Shown: positions 23,747 to 36,151, counted from the first letter of the stretch. The stretch: DNA of 64,000 nucleotides from Plectosphaerella cucumerina (GCA_020746995.1 JAGPXD010000001.1:4216001-4280000); one strand, 5' to 3'. Notes: generated from the letters alone by a model not told the origin. Translations and numbers: made by a program.

Positions 23747-26700
23747 ATGTCCAACGACCCGTCGACGAGGCGCATTCTGCCTCAAAGCTCCCAGATGACC
23801 TCTTTCGCCTTCCAGCCGCAGTCCTTCCAGCCGCGGGAGACTCAGAAGAGTGCGCACCGCCTCCCCCCTTCCTAACCCATCGTCCCCTGTTCGAGTGTCA
23901 CTGACCTCGGCGGTTTATAGACTATGTGTTTGTGGACGAGCACAACCGGCACAAGCGACTGAAGGGTAAACACGGCCCCTAAGGGCTCTCCTGCTGGAGG
24001 TTCAAGAGACTGACGATGTACTCGATAGTCATGAGAGCCTGCGAAGGCTGCCGGAGAAGAAAAATTAAGTGCGACGCCGCCACGACAAACACATGGCCAT
24101 GCTCCGCCTGTATCAGACTTCGACTGCACTGCGTCCGTCCGAACGGCCAGTTCGACGGCACCAGCGATGGCGACTATGAAACCTCACCATCGGCGAGCGA
24201 CTACGCCGCCACGAACCCTATGCAGGAAAACTTCCGCCAGATGCCTATGGGCCAACAGCCTCAGCAGCCCATGATGGCGAGTGCGCCAAAGGCCGGACCA
24301 GCCATGTACGCCGCGCAGGGTGGCTACCCGGATAACCCCAGCGTATACCACCCCGTGTCATACTCCGAGTCGCCGACGGCCCAACAGAACTTCCATTACA
24401 GCACCGTTCCGGGCCCCGTCCCCGTCATGGGCGGGCATCAGTATGACCAGGCGCATCACATGCCCAGTCCTCCGCATCACCTGTCCAAGGGCAGCGCGTC
24501 TCCAGACCTGTACAGCCAGGACGATTCATACCAGCAGCAGGATCTGTCTGACCTTCTCGGTTCTCTGAAGGTGGACGAGGCAGGCTCAGGTAAGCAGCTC
24601 AGGCCGTGAGCAGCGCGTTTGTCGTTCCCCTAGCTAACCCTCGCAGCGCCATACCTGAGGAACAAGGCTTCGTTCCTGCAGGAAGAGGAGCCCGCTCTCG
24701 AGGAGGAAGACGAATACAAGACGACACTCCCGGCCATGATCGCCGCGCCTGGCCACAAGATCCGGATACCGCCTGAGCTGATGCCCGACGAAGAGACCGC
24801 CATGCACTACCTTGACCTATACTTTGCGCATGTCCACCCATACGTGCCTGTGCTGAACAAGACGCTCTTCTATCAGCAGTGGAACACGAAGAGGGAATCC
24901 ATCTCCCCGCTGATCTTGGAGGCCATCTTCGCCATCAGTGGCCGCCTGGCAGATGAGCCCGCGATGGGCCAGCAATGGCTTGCCCTCGTTACAAGTGAGA
25001 CGCGCTCGCCCTCATTTCTTGATAACATTCAGCTAATGCTCGTTCTAGACCACGCCGATTCGTTCATGGATATTCCCCGCCTGAGCACCCTGCAGGCACT
25101 CCTCATCATCATGAAGGCCCGCGAGGCAGCACCGAAGAGGGGCTACTACTTCCGTTCGTGGATGTCAGTCGTCCAGTGTGTCCAAATGGCGAAGGACCTC
25201 GGCCTGGACGAGCACCATTCCGATCATCAGGCCGGCAGGCCTTGCGGATCCAACCCGCTCGAGTGCCAGACCAAGTCGAGGATATGGCAGACCATTTTCA
25301 TCTGCGAAGTCATGATCGGCTCCCCGCAAGGTTTGTTGGAACATGCCGCAACATCTTGGTCTATGTTGCTAACTGTGATCTCAGGACGAACTGATCTGGC
25401 TGTCGAGATCGAATCGGTTGATTTCAGCGTTCCCAGGCCCCTGCCCGGCGGAGACGAATCTGAGTACCACATCTCGCGAAACTTCACTTACATGGCGCGC
25501 ATCGTTCAGAACATCAGCAAGATGAACACGGTGTACGGTCGCCTCAAGAAGAAGAAGAAGGACTGGGGTGCCGACCCAGACTTTGTGCAACTCAACCCGT
25601 CGATGAACGCCTGGCTGAACGACCTCCCCGGCGACCTGTCGGTGACGTTCCCTCCCGACGGCTCTGTCCCTTGGCTGTCGACGCCCTTCATTGGCAACAT
25701 GCACTCTTACTACTACCTGGCCCTGATCCTGCTGCACCGACCGCAGCTGGCCTTCCTGGACCCCAACAGCAACGACGGGCGCTGGAAGCAGCACATGCTC
25801 ATCTGCTACGATTCGGCAAAGGCGCTGTGTCGGTTGCAGGAGGCCGTCCTGGACAACTTTGGCTTGCCGGGCCTGCAGTGTATGCAGCGTGGTTTCAGCT
25901 TCACGGTGTATGCCGGCTTGTGCTGCATCGTTCTCCACCTTGTCAGTATCACTTTCTGTCGGTAAACGGGCATGCTCGCTAACTCTCAGGTCAAGGTTGC
26001 CATCACTTCGCCAGATCCGGAACTGAACACGGACGCTCGCGAGTTCTTCGCGCGTCACATGCGAGTCCTGGAAAAGGTGATGCCTGTGTGGCCCATGGCG
26101 GATTTGCAGAAACAGGTCGACGCTGTGCGGGAGGCCTTTTCTGCTGACACCAGGAAACCATTCGTGCTCAAGCCGAGCTTCCCCTACGGCAGCCCGCACT
26201 CGTCTAACCACTCGATATCGCCCCGAGCGCCCACGGGCTACAGGCCGTCGCACCTGGGCCGCTCCGGTACCCTGGACCATGCACTGGACACGCAAAACCT
26301 CCATCAAACCTCTCAAGTCAGTTTCCACAGCCACCCCATCACACCACCAGTATCAGCCGGAGCTCTGGATACCAAGAGTGACTCGGCGTCCGTACAGTCA
26401 CTCGTCATGATGTCCGGCCAACAAGTATCGCAAGCACCGGGCATGCCACCGTCGATGCCTCTGGCGGAAGCGCCGAGCTGGAACCCGAACCGGATCTTCG
26501 AGTGAGTCTCCCTCTCGTCCCCCGTCTGCTTGGACCGTGAGCAGCCGGCTGACCACATATACAATAGGCAGTGGAACACGTCTTTTGGTACGCCTCCAGC
26601 ACAGACACAACCCACGAGCGTCCCCACCCAGCAAAACGCACTCAATGTCTCACCGCCTCCAGGTCAACCCGAAGCAGCGACGCTCCAGGATATACAAGCT

Positions 26701-26877
26701 GCCAGCGTCAACATGCCCGTCGGCGCGCAGCAGATGGCCCAGCAGTACTCTGCGGCCCCTGTTCAGACCTTTGTCACGCCGGCCATGTGGCAAGAGTCCG
26801 TGGCCAGCGTGTACGAGGGCGGTCTCAAACGAGGCTGGGACTACGAAGGTGGTCCCATTATGAAGAGGCCCCGGTGA
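23747..26877 (+). CDS. Zn2Cys6 transcription factor with fungal-specific domain
   Basis: Predicted protein of 905 residues. Exons are 23747-23849, 23921-23965, 24029-24589, 24647-24994, 25049-25330, 25385-25941, 25990-26501 and 26568-26877; all phases fit. The binuclear zinc cluster has cysteines at 54, 57, 64, 74, 77 and 84 (C-x2-C-x6-C-x9-C-x2-C-x6-C) with the RRRKIKC recognition loop. Two short exons place 49 residues before the cluster. A Gln/Pro/Ser-rich stretch of about 150 residues follows, then the fungal_trans domain beginning near YLDLYFAHVHPYVPVLN, and a disordered Gln/Pro-rich tail ending in MKRPR. It should be a nuclear DNA-binding regulator; I cannot name its target pathway. Introns 4 and 5 are each 54 nt and free of stops. 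An upstream region of 6.5 kb suggests elaborate control. Confidence 0.92.
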
Positions 26878-28043
26878 TCACGATCCAAGGGGACCATTTT
26901 CTTCGACAACTGAATCAGATGGCGACACCGTCCGTCCACGGTGAGCGCTCATCCGAAAACCCAGCGTTGATTCTTCGAATCTACCCGCTTGCACACACAT
27001 GCGCTCTATTTTTCCTTGATCTTTTCTGCTTTTTTTACCACTGCATCTGCTGCTCCCCTTTCGCCACATTTGTACAAACATATATATCCCATGAGGATGA
27101 GGACCGGAAAACTTGTTCGCGAACGCATACACACAAAAAGCCGGGGCATCCGGCGCCGGCACCCACGTTATCGGAGAACCCCAGCCGTTATCGCTGGGGC
27201 GGCACACGGGAGGAGGGAGGGCGAAAGGAATATGAACACTCGATGGAGGGGGCGTTGGCGTTCTTGGAGGGGAAGGGAGGAACGGAGCAAAAACAGCAGC
27301 GTTCACGCAGACGACATTACACCATGTCGATGCGTGGGCGCCCACTCTCTGGTCACGGATGATGCCTACGGAACACTTTTGTATGAATACGATCGGGGGG
27401 AGGCGGTCCACGGGAGGTCTTTGCGCCCCCGTCCCCCCCTGCGGTTCCGCCCGCGGGAGAGAGTTTTTCTGCTTTGTCAACTGCGGACGACCACGACTTG
27501 GACGATACAGGCACGCCGAGGCCTCTATTACACACAATACAACTAATGGATCTTTCCTTGCGGGTACGATATGGTGAGGGACTAGGGTGTGAGTGAGTGA
27601 GGCGAGGTGTCTGTGTGTTAATTTAGTCGAGGGACCTCGGCACAGTCGACTTGAATCTTGTCAGATCAGTCAGATATGATGTCAGCAGAAGCTAGTTATG
27701 AGAAGAGCATGGTCAGGGAGGGGCCAGGGGCTGAGAGAGCTCCTCCGGGCCTGACGGCGCCGAGCCCATGCGGCGGGTATGCGTTGAGTCCGAGGATCCC
27801 GAGACCCTCCCCTCCACTGTATACCCTGTCTCGGGCTATCCCACACGGTGGCGCTGGTGCCGGCACCCTCGGGGTCCGGGAAAAAGATGTCACTTTGGAT
27901 TCCGGGCGCGCTATCTGCAAGCTCAGGAGATAGATCTTGGACGCTAGCAATAGTGCCAGAACACGAGGTCTGATTGTTGTCAAGGGGGTTGTTTATACAT
28001 AGACAACAGCTATTATTACAACGGACTTCGGCGCTCTCCCTCC
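26878..28043. other. Convergent 3' intergenic region
   Basis: Lies between the stops of the Zn2Cys6 gene and the TMEM70-like gene. A T-rich segment at 27000-27060 and TATATAT at 27080-27086 probably belong to the 3' untranslated region of the regulator. No gene is seen. Confidence 0.5.
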
Positions 28044-29182
28044 TCACTCAAGAGGCTTCCACGGCCGCAAGCGCTCCTCGGCACTCTTCCCCAGCAGCGA
28101 CCGGATCTTGTGCCAGGCCCATGCTTCCTTGACGTCGCTGTCGTCGGCGATGCCAAACTTGGCGATGGGGAAGTACTCGTACCACTTGCGACGGGCTTTT
28201 GCGGCAGTGACGTCGCGGGCGTAGTCGACGAGGCCGAAGTTGCCCTTGGCCGGCTTGAGCTCGGCGAGGGTGACGTCTGTGACGCGGGGCTTGACGACGA
28301 GGCCGAGGGTCATGATGCGCAGACGGGCGTCGGCGGGGGGGCTGTAGCGGATGTAGCGCTCGAGATTCTCGCGCGAGGTGCGGGCGGTGGGAGGGAGGCG
28401 GAGGAACATGTAGGTCACGAAGGGGCGGGAGATGTAGTTCATCACCGCAAAGGGGATCCAGCTGGAGCAGACGACTGGGGATTGGGGGTTAGTGAGGATC
28501 CTGGAGTGGTATGTCAGGGGACTCGGCATACCGGCGATGGACGAGAGACCGATTGTGCCGGCGATAGAGGCAGGGACCAGGCTGGCTGAGCAGGTGACGC
28601 CGAGGAGAAGGGAGGTCACCTTCCAGAAGGCGACGTAGATGATGCGTGCCTGGCCGGGGGAGTAGATGAGGAGGGTCTCGGGGAGGACTGGAAGATGTCA
28701 GCATGTGCCCAATGGACGAGGATGAAGGTAAGGATAAGCCGGGGAATCTCACGCTTCTCATCTGGCGTGGCCTCTATCGGAGGAGGCTCCGGTGATGACA
28801 CTGGCGGTGGTGTTGCTGGTGGTGGTGAGGCTGGAGGTGCCTCAGCTTCGATCTTAACCATAGTCTCCGGCGCAGGCGTAGACGACAGCGGCCGTGTCTT
28901 GGACGCCTTCGTGGCCTTTGTGATCTTCTTCTTCTTGCCGTGCTTAGGCGATTTCGGCGCCGGCGCCGGCGTCTTCCCTGGCTCCGCGACGGTTGTGTCG
29001 GCGTCTGTCGACTTTTTCACCACGTAGGGATACTGGCAGCGGCTGGACTGGGTGAATGCCCTATGGACGATGGGCGGCAGGTCGGCGAATAATGGCCGTG
29101 TCGAGAAGGAGCCTGTGGCCGAGGCCGCGACGCAGGGGCGTGTCGCGGCCAGGCGGACGGCGAAAAGTCTGATGATGGCCAT
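28044..29182 (-). CDS. TMEM70-like mitochondrial inner-membrane protein
   Basis: Predicted protein of 338 residues from exons 29182-28753, 28687-28532 and 28474-28044. The first 50 or so residues are basic, Ala/Arg/Ser-rich and free of acidic residues, typical of a mitochondrial targeting sequence. A Lys- and Pro-rich linker follows to about residue 140. Then comes LLIYSPGQARIIYVAFWK and two membrane segments (TSLLLGVTCSASLVPA and a second around SSWIPFAVMNYISRPF), after which a matrix part contains LERYIRYSPPADARLRIMTLG. The hairpin followed by a beta-rich part resembles the TMEM70/TMEM186/TMEM223 group, whose best-known member helps assemble ATP synthase. The gene is secure; the family call is moderate and rests on architecture. 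Confidence 0.7.
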
Positions 29183-29771
29183 CTTGGGCTCTCTCAGTGT
29201 AAGAGACGGGAGTGAGTGATTGAGCGACGCGGTTGGATTGCGGCGTCGTCGCCGGGTCTGGTTACTAAGCAGATTGTTGGCCAGCCGCCCTCACGCTTCC
29301 CATCTCTCACCAGAATCTACTCCCACCCGACGTCAAAAGGAAGCATGTCGCCTGATGTGACGACTGACATGTCTTCAAAAAGGTCACTGAAGATCGACGC
29401 ACCAAGGATGAAGAAAAAAAGATTCATATATCACTAGTGGCTGCTGCCTCGTTACGCCGGGTTCCATACCCCCGGTCATTCATACCCATCCCCGTCGTCC
29501 ACTCGTCCGTCTCTTGTTTGCCCTTCTCAGCACCAGTTGATTCGCATAATGATGGCCGATCCCGGTTGCTCCTCGCTCGATGCACCTGTTTCTGCTGCTG
29601 TTCTTGGTTTCCCTTCTGGAGCCCCTCCCCGGCTGGTGGAGGGGGTTCTTATTCTCGCAGCCCTGCGGGATCTTGGTCTCGCCGCTTTCCTGTTGCTGCT
29701 GCCGTCGCTGCTGCGTTACATCCGCCTCCCCGTCCCGCACAAACATGGGGAGCGTGACGCAGAGTGTTTGC
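29183..29771. other. Intergenic region between TMEM70-like and NCS-1 genes
   Basis: 589 bp holding the promoter of the TMEM70-like gene and the 3' end of NCS-1, both on the minus strand. No distinct motif is seen. Confidence 0.5.
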
Positions 29772-30662
29772 TTACACCAGTCCGTCGTACAGGGACAGGG
29801 CGGAGACGATTGTCTCGTCGCGCTTGCTGCCCTCCTTGAACTCCTGGATGTCGAGGCTGCCGTTCTCGTCCTTGTCCATCATGCGGAAGATTTTCCGGAC
29901 GCGCTTCTCGGGGGTGTCTTCGTCTTCGGGGAGCTTGACCATGGAGCCGACCTGGAGAGAAGTGATCAGCTGGGAAATGTGATTGTCTTGCTGCGACAGT
30001 GCTCACCATCTTGTAGATCGCCTCGACAATCTGCAGCATCTCCTCATAGCTGATCTTGCCGTCACCATCAATGTCGTAGAGCTGGAAGGCCCAGTCCAGC
30101 TTGTCCTCCATCTTTCCACGGCTCGTAACGCTCAGGGCGCAGATGAACTCTTTGAAGTCGATGGTGCCGGATCTATCGCTGTCGAAGACGTTGAAGACAT
30201 AATCGGCGAAGGAGGATGGGTCGCCGAATGGGAAGAACTGGCGGTAGATCTTTTGGAACTCCTCCTTGGTGAGGGTGCCGGAGGGGCAGTCCTTGAGGAA
30301 GCCTGGGAGGAGAGGTTAGCCATGCGCACGCGCGCGAAGGCTGGATTGCCGCCGGGAGATAGCGAGGAAGAGAGAGACGAGCGTACCCTTGTACCATTGT
30401 TGCAGCTCCTTCTTGTCGAAATGGGTCGACTTCTGAAGCTCGTTCAGCTGCTCCTGGGAGAGCTTGGACTGTCTGCGGGCGGCGGGCGATTAGCTGGAGT
30501 CTCGAGGAGGGCGGTGGCCATGACGTAGGTAGAGGGCGATCGAGCACCCAGCGACAGCAAAGGGAATCGCAACAAGAAGGAATGTCGGGGCGAGACGGCG
30601 CAAGAGATGCGAACTGAAGAGAGGGAAAGGTTGCGCGACGGGAGTTCTTACGATTTACCCAT
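29772..30662 (-). CDS. NCS1: Neuronal calcium sensor 1 (frequenin)
   Basis: Predicted protein of exactly 190 residues, the usual length. Exons are 30662-30652 (only 11 coding bases), 30472-30387, 30302-30007 and 29951-29772. NCS-1 is a myristoylated Ca2+ sensor that in fungi activates phosphatidylinositol 4-kinase and supports Ca2+ tolerance. The N-terminus MGKSQSKLS fits N-myristoylation of Gly2. EF-hand 1 is degenerate (KDCPSGTLTKEEF), while EF-hands 2, 3 and 4 have complete loops (DSDRSGTIDFKE, DIDGDGKISYEE, DKDENGSLDIQE). The protein ends in the family-typical LSLYDGLV. The tiny first coding exon separates the myristoylation signal from the rest of the gene, so any start prediction that ignores it loses Gly2. 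Confidence 0.96.
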
Positions 30663-32491
30663 GGTTGCTGGCAGGGATGTGGTGTGCGAGCGAGTGTTGA
30701 AGGCAAAGTGGCGCCTCGGTGCTTGGTAGGAGCGGGGGCGCAAAAGGCCTAATTCACCAGGTTGAGTCGATGCTCTGGTTGGGTCGTCGGGGTGGTGGCG
30801 GATGGTGTTGCTTCTTCGTAGGAAGGCGGTCGAGCTGAGGGAGTTTGCGTGTGAGGTGGTTGAGGAATCGTGGGATTTCCAAGGTTGCGAGAAGGACGGA
30901 TGCGCGAGGCGAGGGGTGCGATGGTGGAGGCCTTGGCGGCGGTAGACGGAGGAAGGTCGAGTGCGAGCGTGAGTGTGAGCGTGAGTGTGACCAGTGCAAG
31001 CCGGGCCAGGGACGGGAGCCTGTCCTGTAAGAGGGCGGGGGGGCTTCAAGTTTGGGGCCGGGGGGCGTCCACACGTCTCGGGGCGGCGTGGGAGGGTGTT
31101 CGGATCGTGCGCGTGGAACTGAACTGAAGCTTGTGGGCTACCCGAGCGTTTGGGTTCGTCAAGGCGGTCGGCAAGTGGCGAAAAGGCTAGCAGTCGAGCA
31201 ACGGACCGGTTTGGTTGTGCAGTGGTGGTAGGAGAGGTGCTTTGAAATCGATCGTGGAGGGAAAGAGGTTGAGGTGATGTGACGATGCGGGGTCACCCGA
31301 CGTTGTAGGTAAGATACAAGTACTGTGTCAGGCAAGCCCTCGGTGTGGAATGGCTGGTGAATCGTTACGGCTGAGCAAAAGGGAAGCAGATGCAGCCTTA
31401 TTGATGGCAGGCCAGGTCACTTTAAAGTGGAAGGATTTCAGGCACGGATGGGCGGGATGATGCGCTGTACACTTCGGTAGGTCAAGTGAGGCGGGAAACC
31501 CAGGGCAGGGTGTCCGCGCGGTAAGGAAGCGCCGGATCGCCTCTACACGCCACGGACGCCCCGGGCACTTGGGCACTTGGGGGACACGCTCGGGGGAGGC
31601 ACGGGCGGCGCGGGGAGCACCTGCACAGTGCACGGCCACAGCGCGGGGCCGCCCTGACGGGGGCGGACTTTCAGGGACTGACCTGAACCGCCCATCCCAT
31701 CTACGGCACGGGTCAGTAATAAACATCCGAGTTTACTACTCATAACAAGAATGGCTGGAGTGTACATATGAATCCGAGGTGATGGACGCCAGATACGAAT
31801 CCGACGAGATGCGACCCATGCCCAGCCTGATAGCGCGAGGCAAGTGCCAGGTCAGCGGACTTCAGCGCCCGGCAGAGGGCGGGCAGGGCGGGCTCCACGT
31901 CCTTCCATCGGCGTGATGGAAGGAACGGGTGGTCACTGGCCCACCAGGAACGAGCAGAATCCAAACGAGCTTGCCTGCAAGGGGCAAGGGGCTGGCCAGA
32001 TGAGGCCTGGCCCCGTGGGCGCTAGCTCGCGATGACGTTTCAAAATAGGCACCCCAAAGCCCCCTAACACCGATGGAAAATGCTTGTTCTCGACTGACTG
32101 GACCTCGTGTCTTCTTGTCCTCGGGCACCGCGGCAGTCCGAATGAGAAGCTAGCTTGAAGCACAGAATATCTTCCTAGGCTAATTTTCTGCTTCTCGTCG
32201 TCAGTTGCCAGCAAGGGAAGTGTTAGGCCACAATGTGAATCCCAACCCGAGGCGGCCAATGATATTCCCTGCCAGCATCATGCTGTCACTGAGCTGGGAG
32301 CTTTGACACAACTGGCAGGAGCATTCCATAAACCCCGCCAGGTTCCATCTCACCAGCAAAGGACCCTTCGTCAAACAAACACATCAGTCAGGCTAAGTAA
32401 TCATGGATATCAATCCGCTTACTGCAACAACACCTTGGGCAGTCTTTCTTCCTCCAACCCATCGAGACATCGGATGGCGAAGCCCAAGATA
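30663..32491. other. Intergenic region upstream of NCS-1
   Basis: 1.8 kb between the NCS-1 start and the stop of the next minus-strand gene. The part nearest NCS-1 (30663-31130) is purine-rich on the plus strand, thus pyrimidine-rich in the direction of NCS-1 transcription, as expected for its promoter and leader. Nothing recognisable lies further up. Confidence 0.5.
30969..30990. repeat. GTGAGT/GTGAGC hexamer repeat
   Basis: Three to four imperfect GTGAGY hexamers in tandem, about 310 bp upstream of the NCS-1 start. It is a simple repeat; no function is implied. Confidence 0.6.
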
Positions 32492-34662
32492 CTACGCTGG
32501 AGCATACATTGCTTCCTTGCCGCTCTTCGACCATCCTCGCTTGCTCTCGGGGGTTTGACCCAGCAGCAGGGCCGTTTCCTCCTCGCGATCAATACCCACG
32601 AGCCGCTGTCCCTCCAACGTCAAATCCGAGTACCCATACCGCACCCTCATCTTGCCATATTGCTTCGACACCTCGAGGCCCTCCATTGAGCCGAGAGTGG
32701 GCGGAAAGTCGATGAGCTTGGAGTCTCTGATCGATGAGGAGGCGAAGCCGAGGACCTCTGGGCTCATTGCTTTGAATGCCAGGAATAAACTCGCGACGCA
32801 ACTCGCCAGCAGCACGCCGCAACACGCAAAAGCAACAGTGACCCATCTCTTGTCGAGCTGGTACACGAGCTCAAGCTTCGAGTTCTGCACCATCACCGTT
32901 GTGTTGGGGGACAAGACTTCCTCTCCAGCGAGGTTCATGGCATACGTACTCAGCACGATGTAGGTGTTGAGCACCTGCGCGAATCTTGTGCTGAACGTTT
33001 TCAGGTCAACGTCCTCGTCTTCCAGTGTTGGCCCGCTGTTCGCATAGGAGGCGGGCTTGATGCTTGAGTGGTTCAACCACTGGACCGCCAGATCGGATTT
33101 TCCGGCAGACCTCTCGGTGGCGAGCGGCAGCTGCCTCGCAATCTGTTCAAAGAAGGTCGGAAATGAGAGGTAGGTCACATCTTCTGGGGGGTTTCCCTCA
33201 CGCCGAGAGGGCCGCTGGGCGACGGCGGTGCAGTTTCGCCTCGCATCTCGTTCCTGGCGGCAGTCCACTCGACTCTCGACGTAGCGCTGGGTGACGCGAC
33301 AATAGGCCGTAATCTCAGCCCCCGGGGCCATGGAGCCGTCGTTGAGGATCGCGCGGAAGAAGATGTTGGTGGGTCCGGCCCGGATGCCATGCTCCTTGAC
33401 GAACAGTTCGGGGCTGTTCTCGCAGGTCCCAAACGCCGGGTGAGGCGTCCAATTCTCGAGGTCGCTGCTGTTCCAGGGACGCTGTTTTTGCCGTTGTCCC
33501 ACCATATGGGATGAACGAACCGATCGAGAGCCATCTCCCAAAAGACGTTTGCCCCCGTGAATCCCCCGCGGGTCTCGTTGGTTTGGCGAAGACCAAACCA
33601 AGTGCTGTTGTCGAGGTATTTAGGATCAGGCCCCGAGAGTTCATTCCCAAGGACGTTCATCGAGGTTATCGAGATAGGATCATGATCCCCAAAGGAAAAT
33701 TTGGTCTTGTTGAAGCAGTCCAGGTGAATATATGACGACTCAATATCCAGTGTGTTGTTCCCCTCTGGGAGCGACGAGATGGGCAGCCCAGCAAGGGAAG
33801 AGAAGCGGCTTGGATCGTCGGTCCAGGCGACATCCTGCCATCCTCCTTCCCCTTGTTCGTCGTGACCCTCCTCGGCGAGAAACGGGATCCGGACGTTTCC
33901 CCATATGTCCATCGAGTCGCTTTGCATGTCGGAAGGGACCTGCAGAACAGAGCCGAATCTGCCAGCGAAGTTGCTGAACCGGACATTGTAGAATCCCAAG
34001 GACTGGGGGCTAACGGGGCCCGTGTCCGACAGTGGTGTATGGCAACGAACATCTTGATATACGGTCGTCACGTTCGTCACCATGGGCCGCAGGGTGATGG
34101 ACAGGGTCCGCAAGAGGGCCTGCGAGCCCAGGGGCGACAAACACCAGAGGGCCAAGAGGATGATTCCCAACAAATTGAATGCGGATAACCCAAATGGTGT
34201 CATTATGGCGCCGCCCAAGGTCCGGCTTCCGATGAGCTGCTCGAGTGTTTCCAGGGCCGTACCGTGCTCGAGCTTGGTCCGGGCGACCTCGTAGATGGCA
34301 TGGCCCATGACAAAGGCGAACAGCATGGGGAAGAGGGAGGCGGTGACTGAGATGGCAGTATCCCACCGAGCGAACTCGTCATCCGTGGCCGGTCGTCCTT
34401 GGAGCGTCGTGGCGGCGATAAGCAGGCTGAGCAGCGCCAGCGGCACGACGATGCGAAGAATGTGACCCAGGACATCGAAGAGGGCCAACTTGGGCTGACT
34501 CCGGGTTCCTTTCCTCAGCGATGAGGAACTTGAATTTAAACGGCGGTGCCCAAAGGGATGCCGCTTTTCGTTGGCCTCTGGCTTTCGTACGCTGTCGAGA
34601 CTGTCTGTGAGACTCCGGTTGCCCTCGATGCTGCGCCCATTATCGAGGGTCGAGTACTCCAT
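32492..34662 (-). CDS. Fungal multipass membrane protein of unknown function, with a frame change
   Basis: The N-terminal part reads from the ATG at 34662; the C-terminal part ends at 32492 in the frame one base back. Together they encode about 700-720 residues. Three membrane segments lie in the first 200 residues (near LGHILRIVVPLALLSLLIAA, ASLFPMLFAFVMGHAIYEVA and LSAFNLLGIILLALWCLSP). A large extracellular-like part with several N-x-S/T sites follows, then a last segment (VAFACCGVLLASCVASLFLA) and a cytosolic tail. The frame change falls between about 33465 and 33520. Either a 53-nt intron (GTTCGT donor, GGAACAG acceptor, no clear branch point) or a missing base, for example in the A5 run near 33486-33490, would join the halves. 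I do not recognise a named family beyond fungal membrane proteins of this shape. Confidence 0.65.
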
Positions 34663-35227
34663 TGCCGCAGATAGTTCTAGGTTTTAAGCACGGCGTGAGA
34701 ATCCTGACATCGAGGGGGCTTTGGACTTGCTGTCTGGGCCAGCAAGGCGCTGTCCGGGTCATAAGGCAGCATGACAACATACAGAGAGGGCCAGGACAGG
34801 ATGATCATCATGCAGCGATGCCATTTCCAAGTTACAGGTTCCTCAAAATACGCAGGCAGCCTTACCTGCAAGGTGTTTCTGTATGGATTACCGCAGTGAC
34901 GTAGCCCGCAGGATGAAATTGGACGTATCAGGACATTACTGGGCGGTTGCGCAAGGTCTCGGCAAGCCACCACCTCCAAAAATATACAATTGTGCAGTGA
35001 GTTCCGTTTTCTCATTCGAACGCCTTGCAGTCGTGGATTGCATATTTCGAAGGATCACCTCTTGGCAGCGCGGCGAGTATGCTACAGGAGCGGGGATTTG
35101 GACGGAAATGGCCAACATCCCCGGACCATCATCAGCTTCGTCAACGTTCGGATCAAAGTGCCCGGCGGACAAAGTTCATCAAACCTGGGTATATCGAAAA
35201 CCAAACAGCACCACTGACAGTCTGCCC
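34663..35227. other. Intergenic region
   Basis: 565 bp between the start of the membrane-protein gene and the stop of the hemerythrin-domain gene, both minus strand. No gene or distinct motif is seen. Confidence 0.5.
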
Positions 35228-36151
35228 TCATGCAAACGGCAGCTCCTGCGGCACCCCCTTGACCGTACACGACGAGAACCTCCACATCCTCTTGTTCCTC
35301 GGCACGAAAAACCAGTCGAGCACCAGCGAGATGAACCACGGCGTCGTCGGCCACCTCCTGAACAGCCCTCCATACGCCTCCCTGTCGTGGTTGGACACCA
35401 CAAACGGATACCACTTGTCCTAAACACCACCAGTCAGCAACGACACCCTCCATCACGATGTCCTCCCGGGTATGCTTACCTTGACGCCCGGCGCGTGGAC
35501 AAGCTCCATAATCTTCTCCTCGATGCCCTTCTGGAACGCAATCCAGTCCACCTTGTCAAACTTGCGCAGCCCCGCAAGCGTCGGAATCTCATCGTTGAGA
35601 TGCTGCCCCAGCGTCTCACCAAACGAATCGATGATGTCCCGGAACTTCTCCCCGTCATACTTCTCCTCGCCCTCAAGCACCCGCTTAAGGTACCCCTCAT
35701 ACTGCGCCAGACCATCGTGGAAGGCCACGTGTTGCTGCACATTTGCGTCCATGATCCCTTGGACCCCTGTGAGCTTCTCTATCGTCGGGAACACGTACGT
35801 CTCCTCGAGATCGTGGTGTTCGTGGATGCCCTGGGCCCAAACGGCCGCGAACTCGACAAAGTCCCGCTTGTCTTGCTCTGTGCCCTTGGCTCCTACGTTG
35901 ATCGCCTGCAGGTGGATGGCGTTGAGGCTGCGGATGAATACGTTGTGCACCGCTGCCATCTCCCAGATGGTGCAGTCGAGACCTTGCGGGGGCTTGTTTG
36001 GGTCGCCGTTCTGCGAAGGGTTTGTTGTCAGTACAGTCGGTCAGCGTCTTCCTTCGAGTCGACCTAGATGTACCTGGACCTCAGGCCCACAGGCCTCTGG
36101 CTTGATGAGCGGGAACGGCCCATCAGCCCATGGCTTATCTCCAGTGCTCAT
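35228..36151 (-). CDS. Hemerythrin/HHE cation-binding domain protein
   Basis: Predicted protein of 266 residues from exons 36151-36074, 36010-35480 and 35419-35228, all in phase. The HHE four-helix domain binds a di-iron or other metal pair through His and acidic residues. Visible candidates are His48 and His59 in HNVFIRSLNAIH, the HEHHDLEE cluster at 89-96, the QQHVAFHDGL motif and the later GQHLNDEI. A Pro-rich head precedes it, and a C-terminal aromatic and basic tail (FVPRNKRMWRFSS) follows. No signal peptide or membrane segment is evident, so it is probably cytosolic. Fungal members are mostly uncharacterised; roles in metal, oxygen or nitric-oxide handling are inference. Confidence 0.9.
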
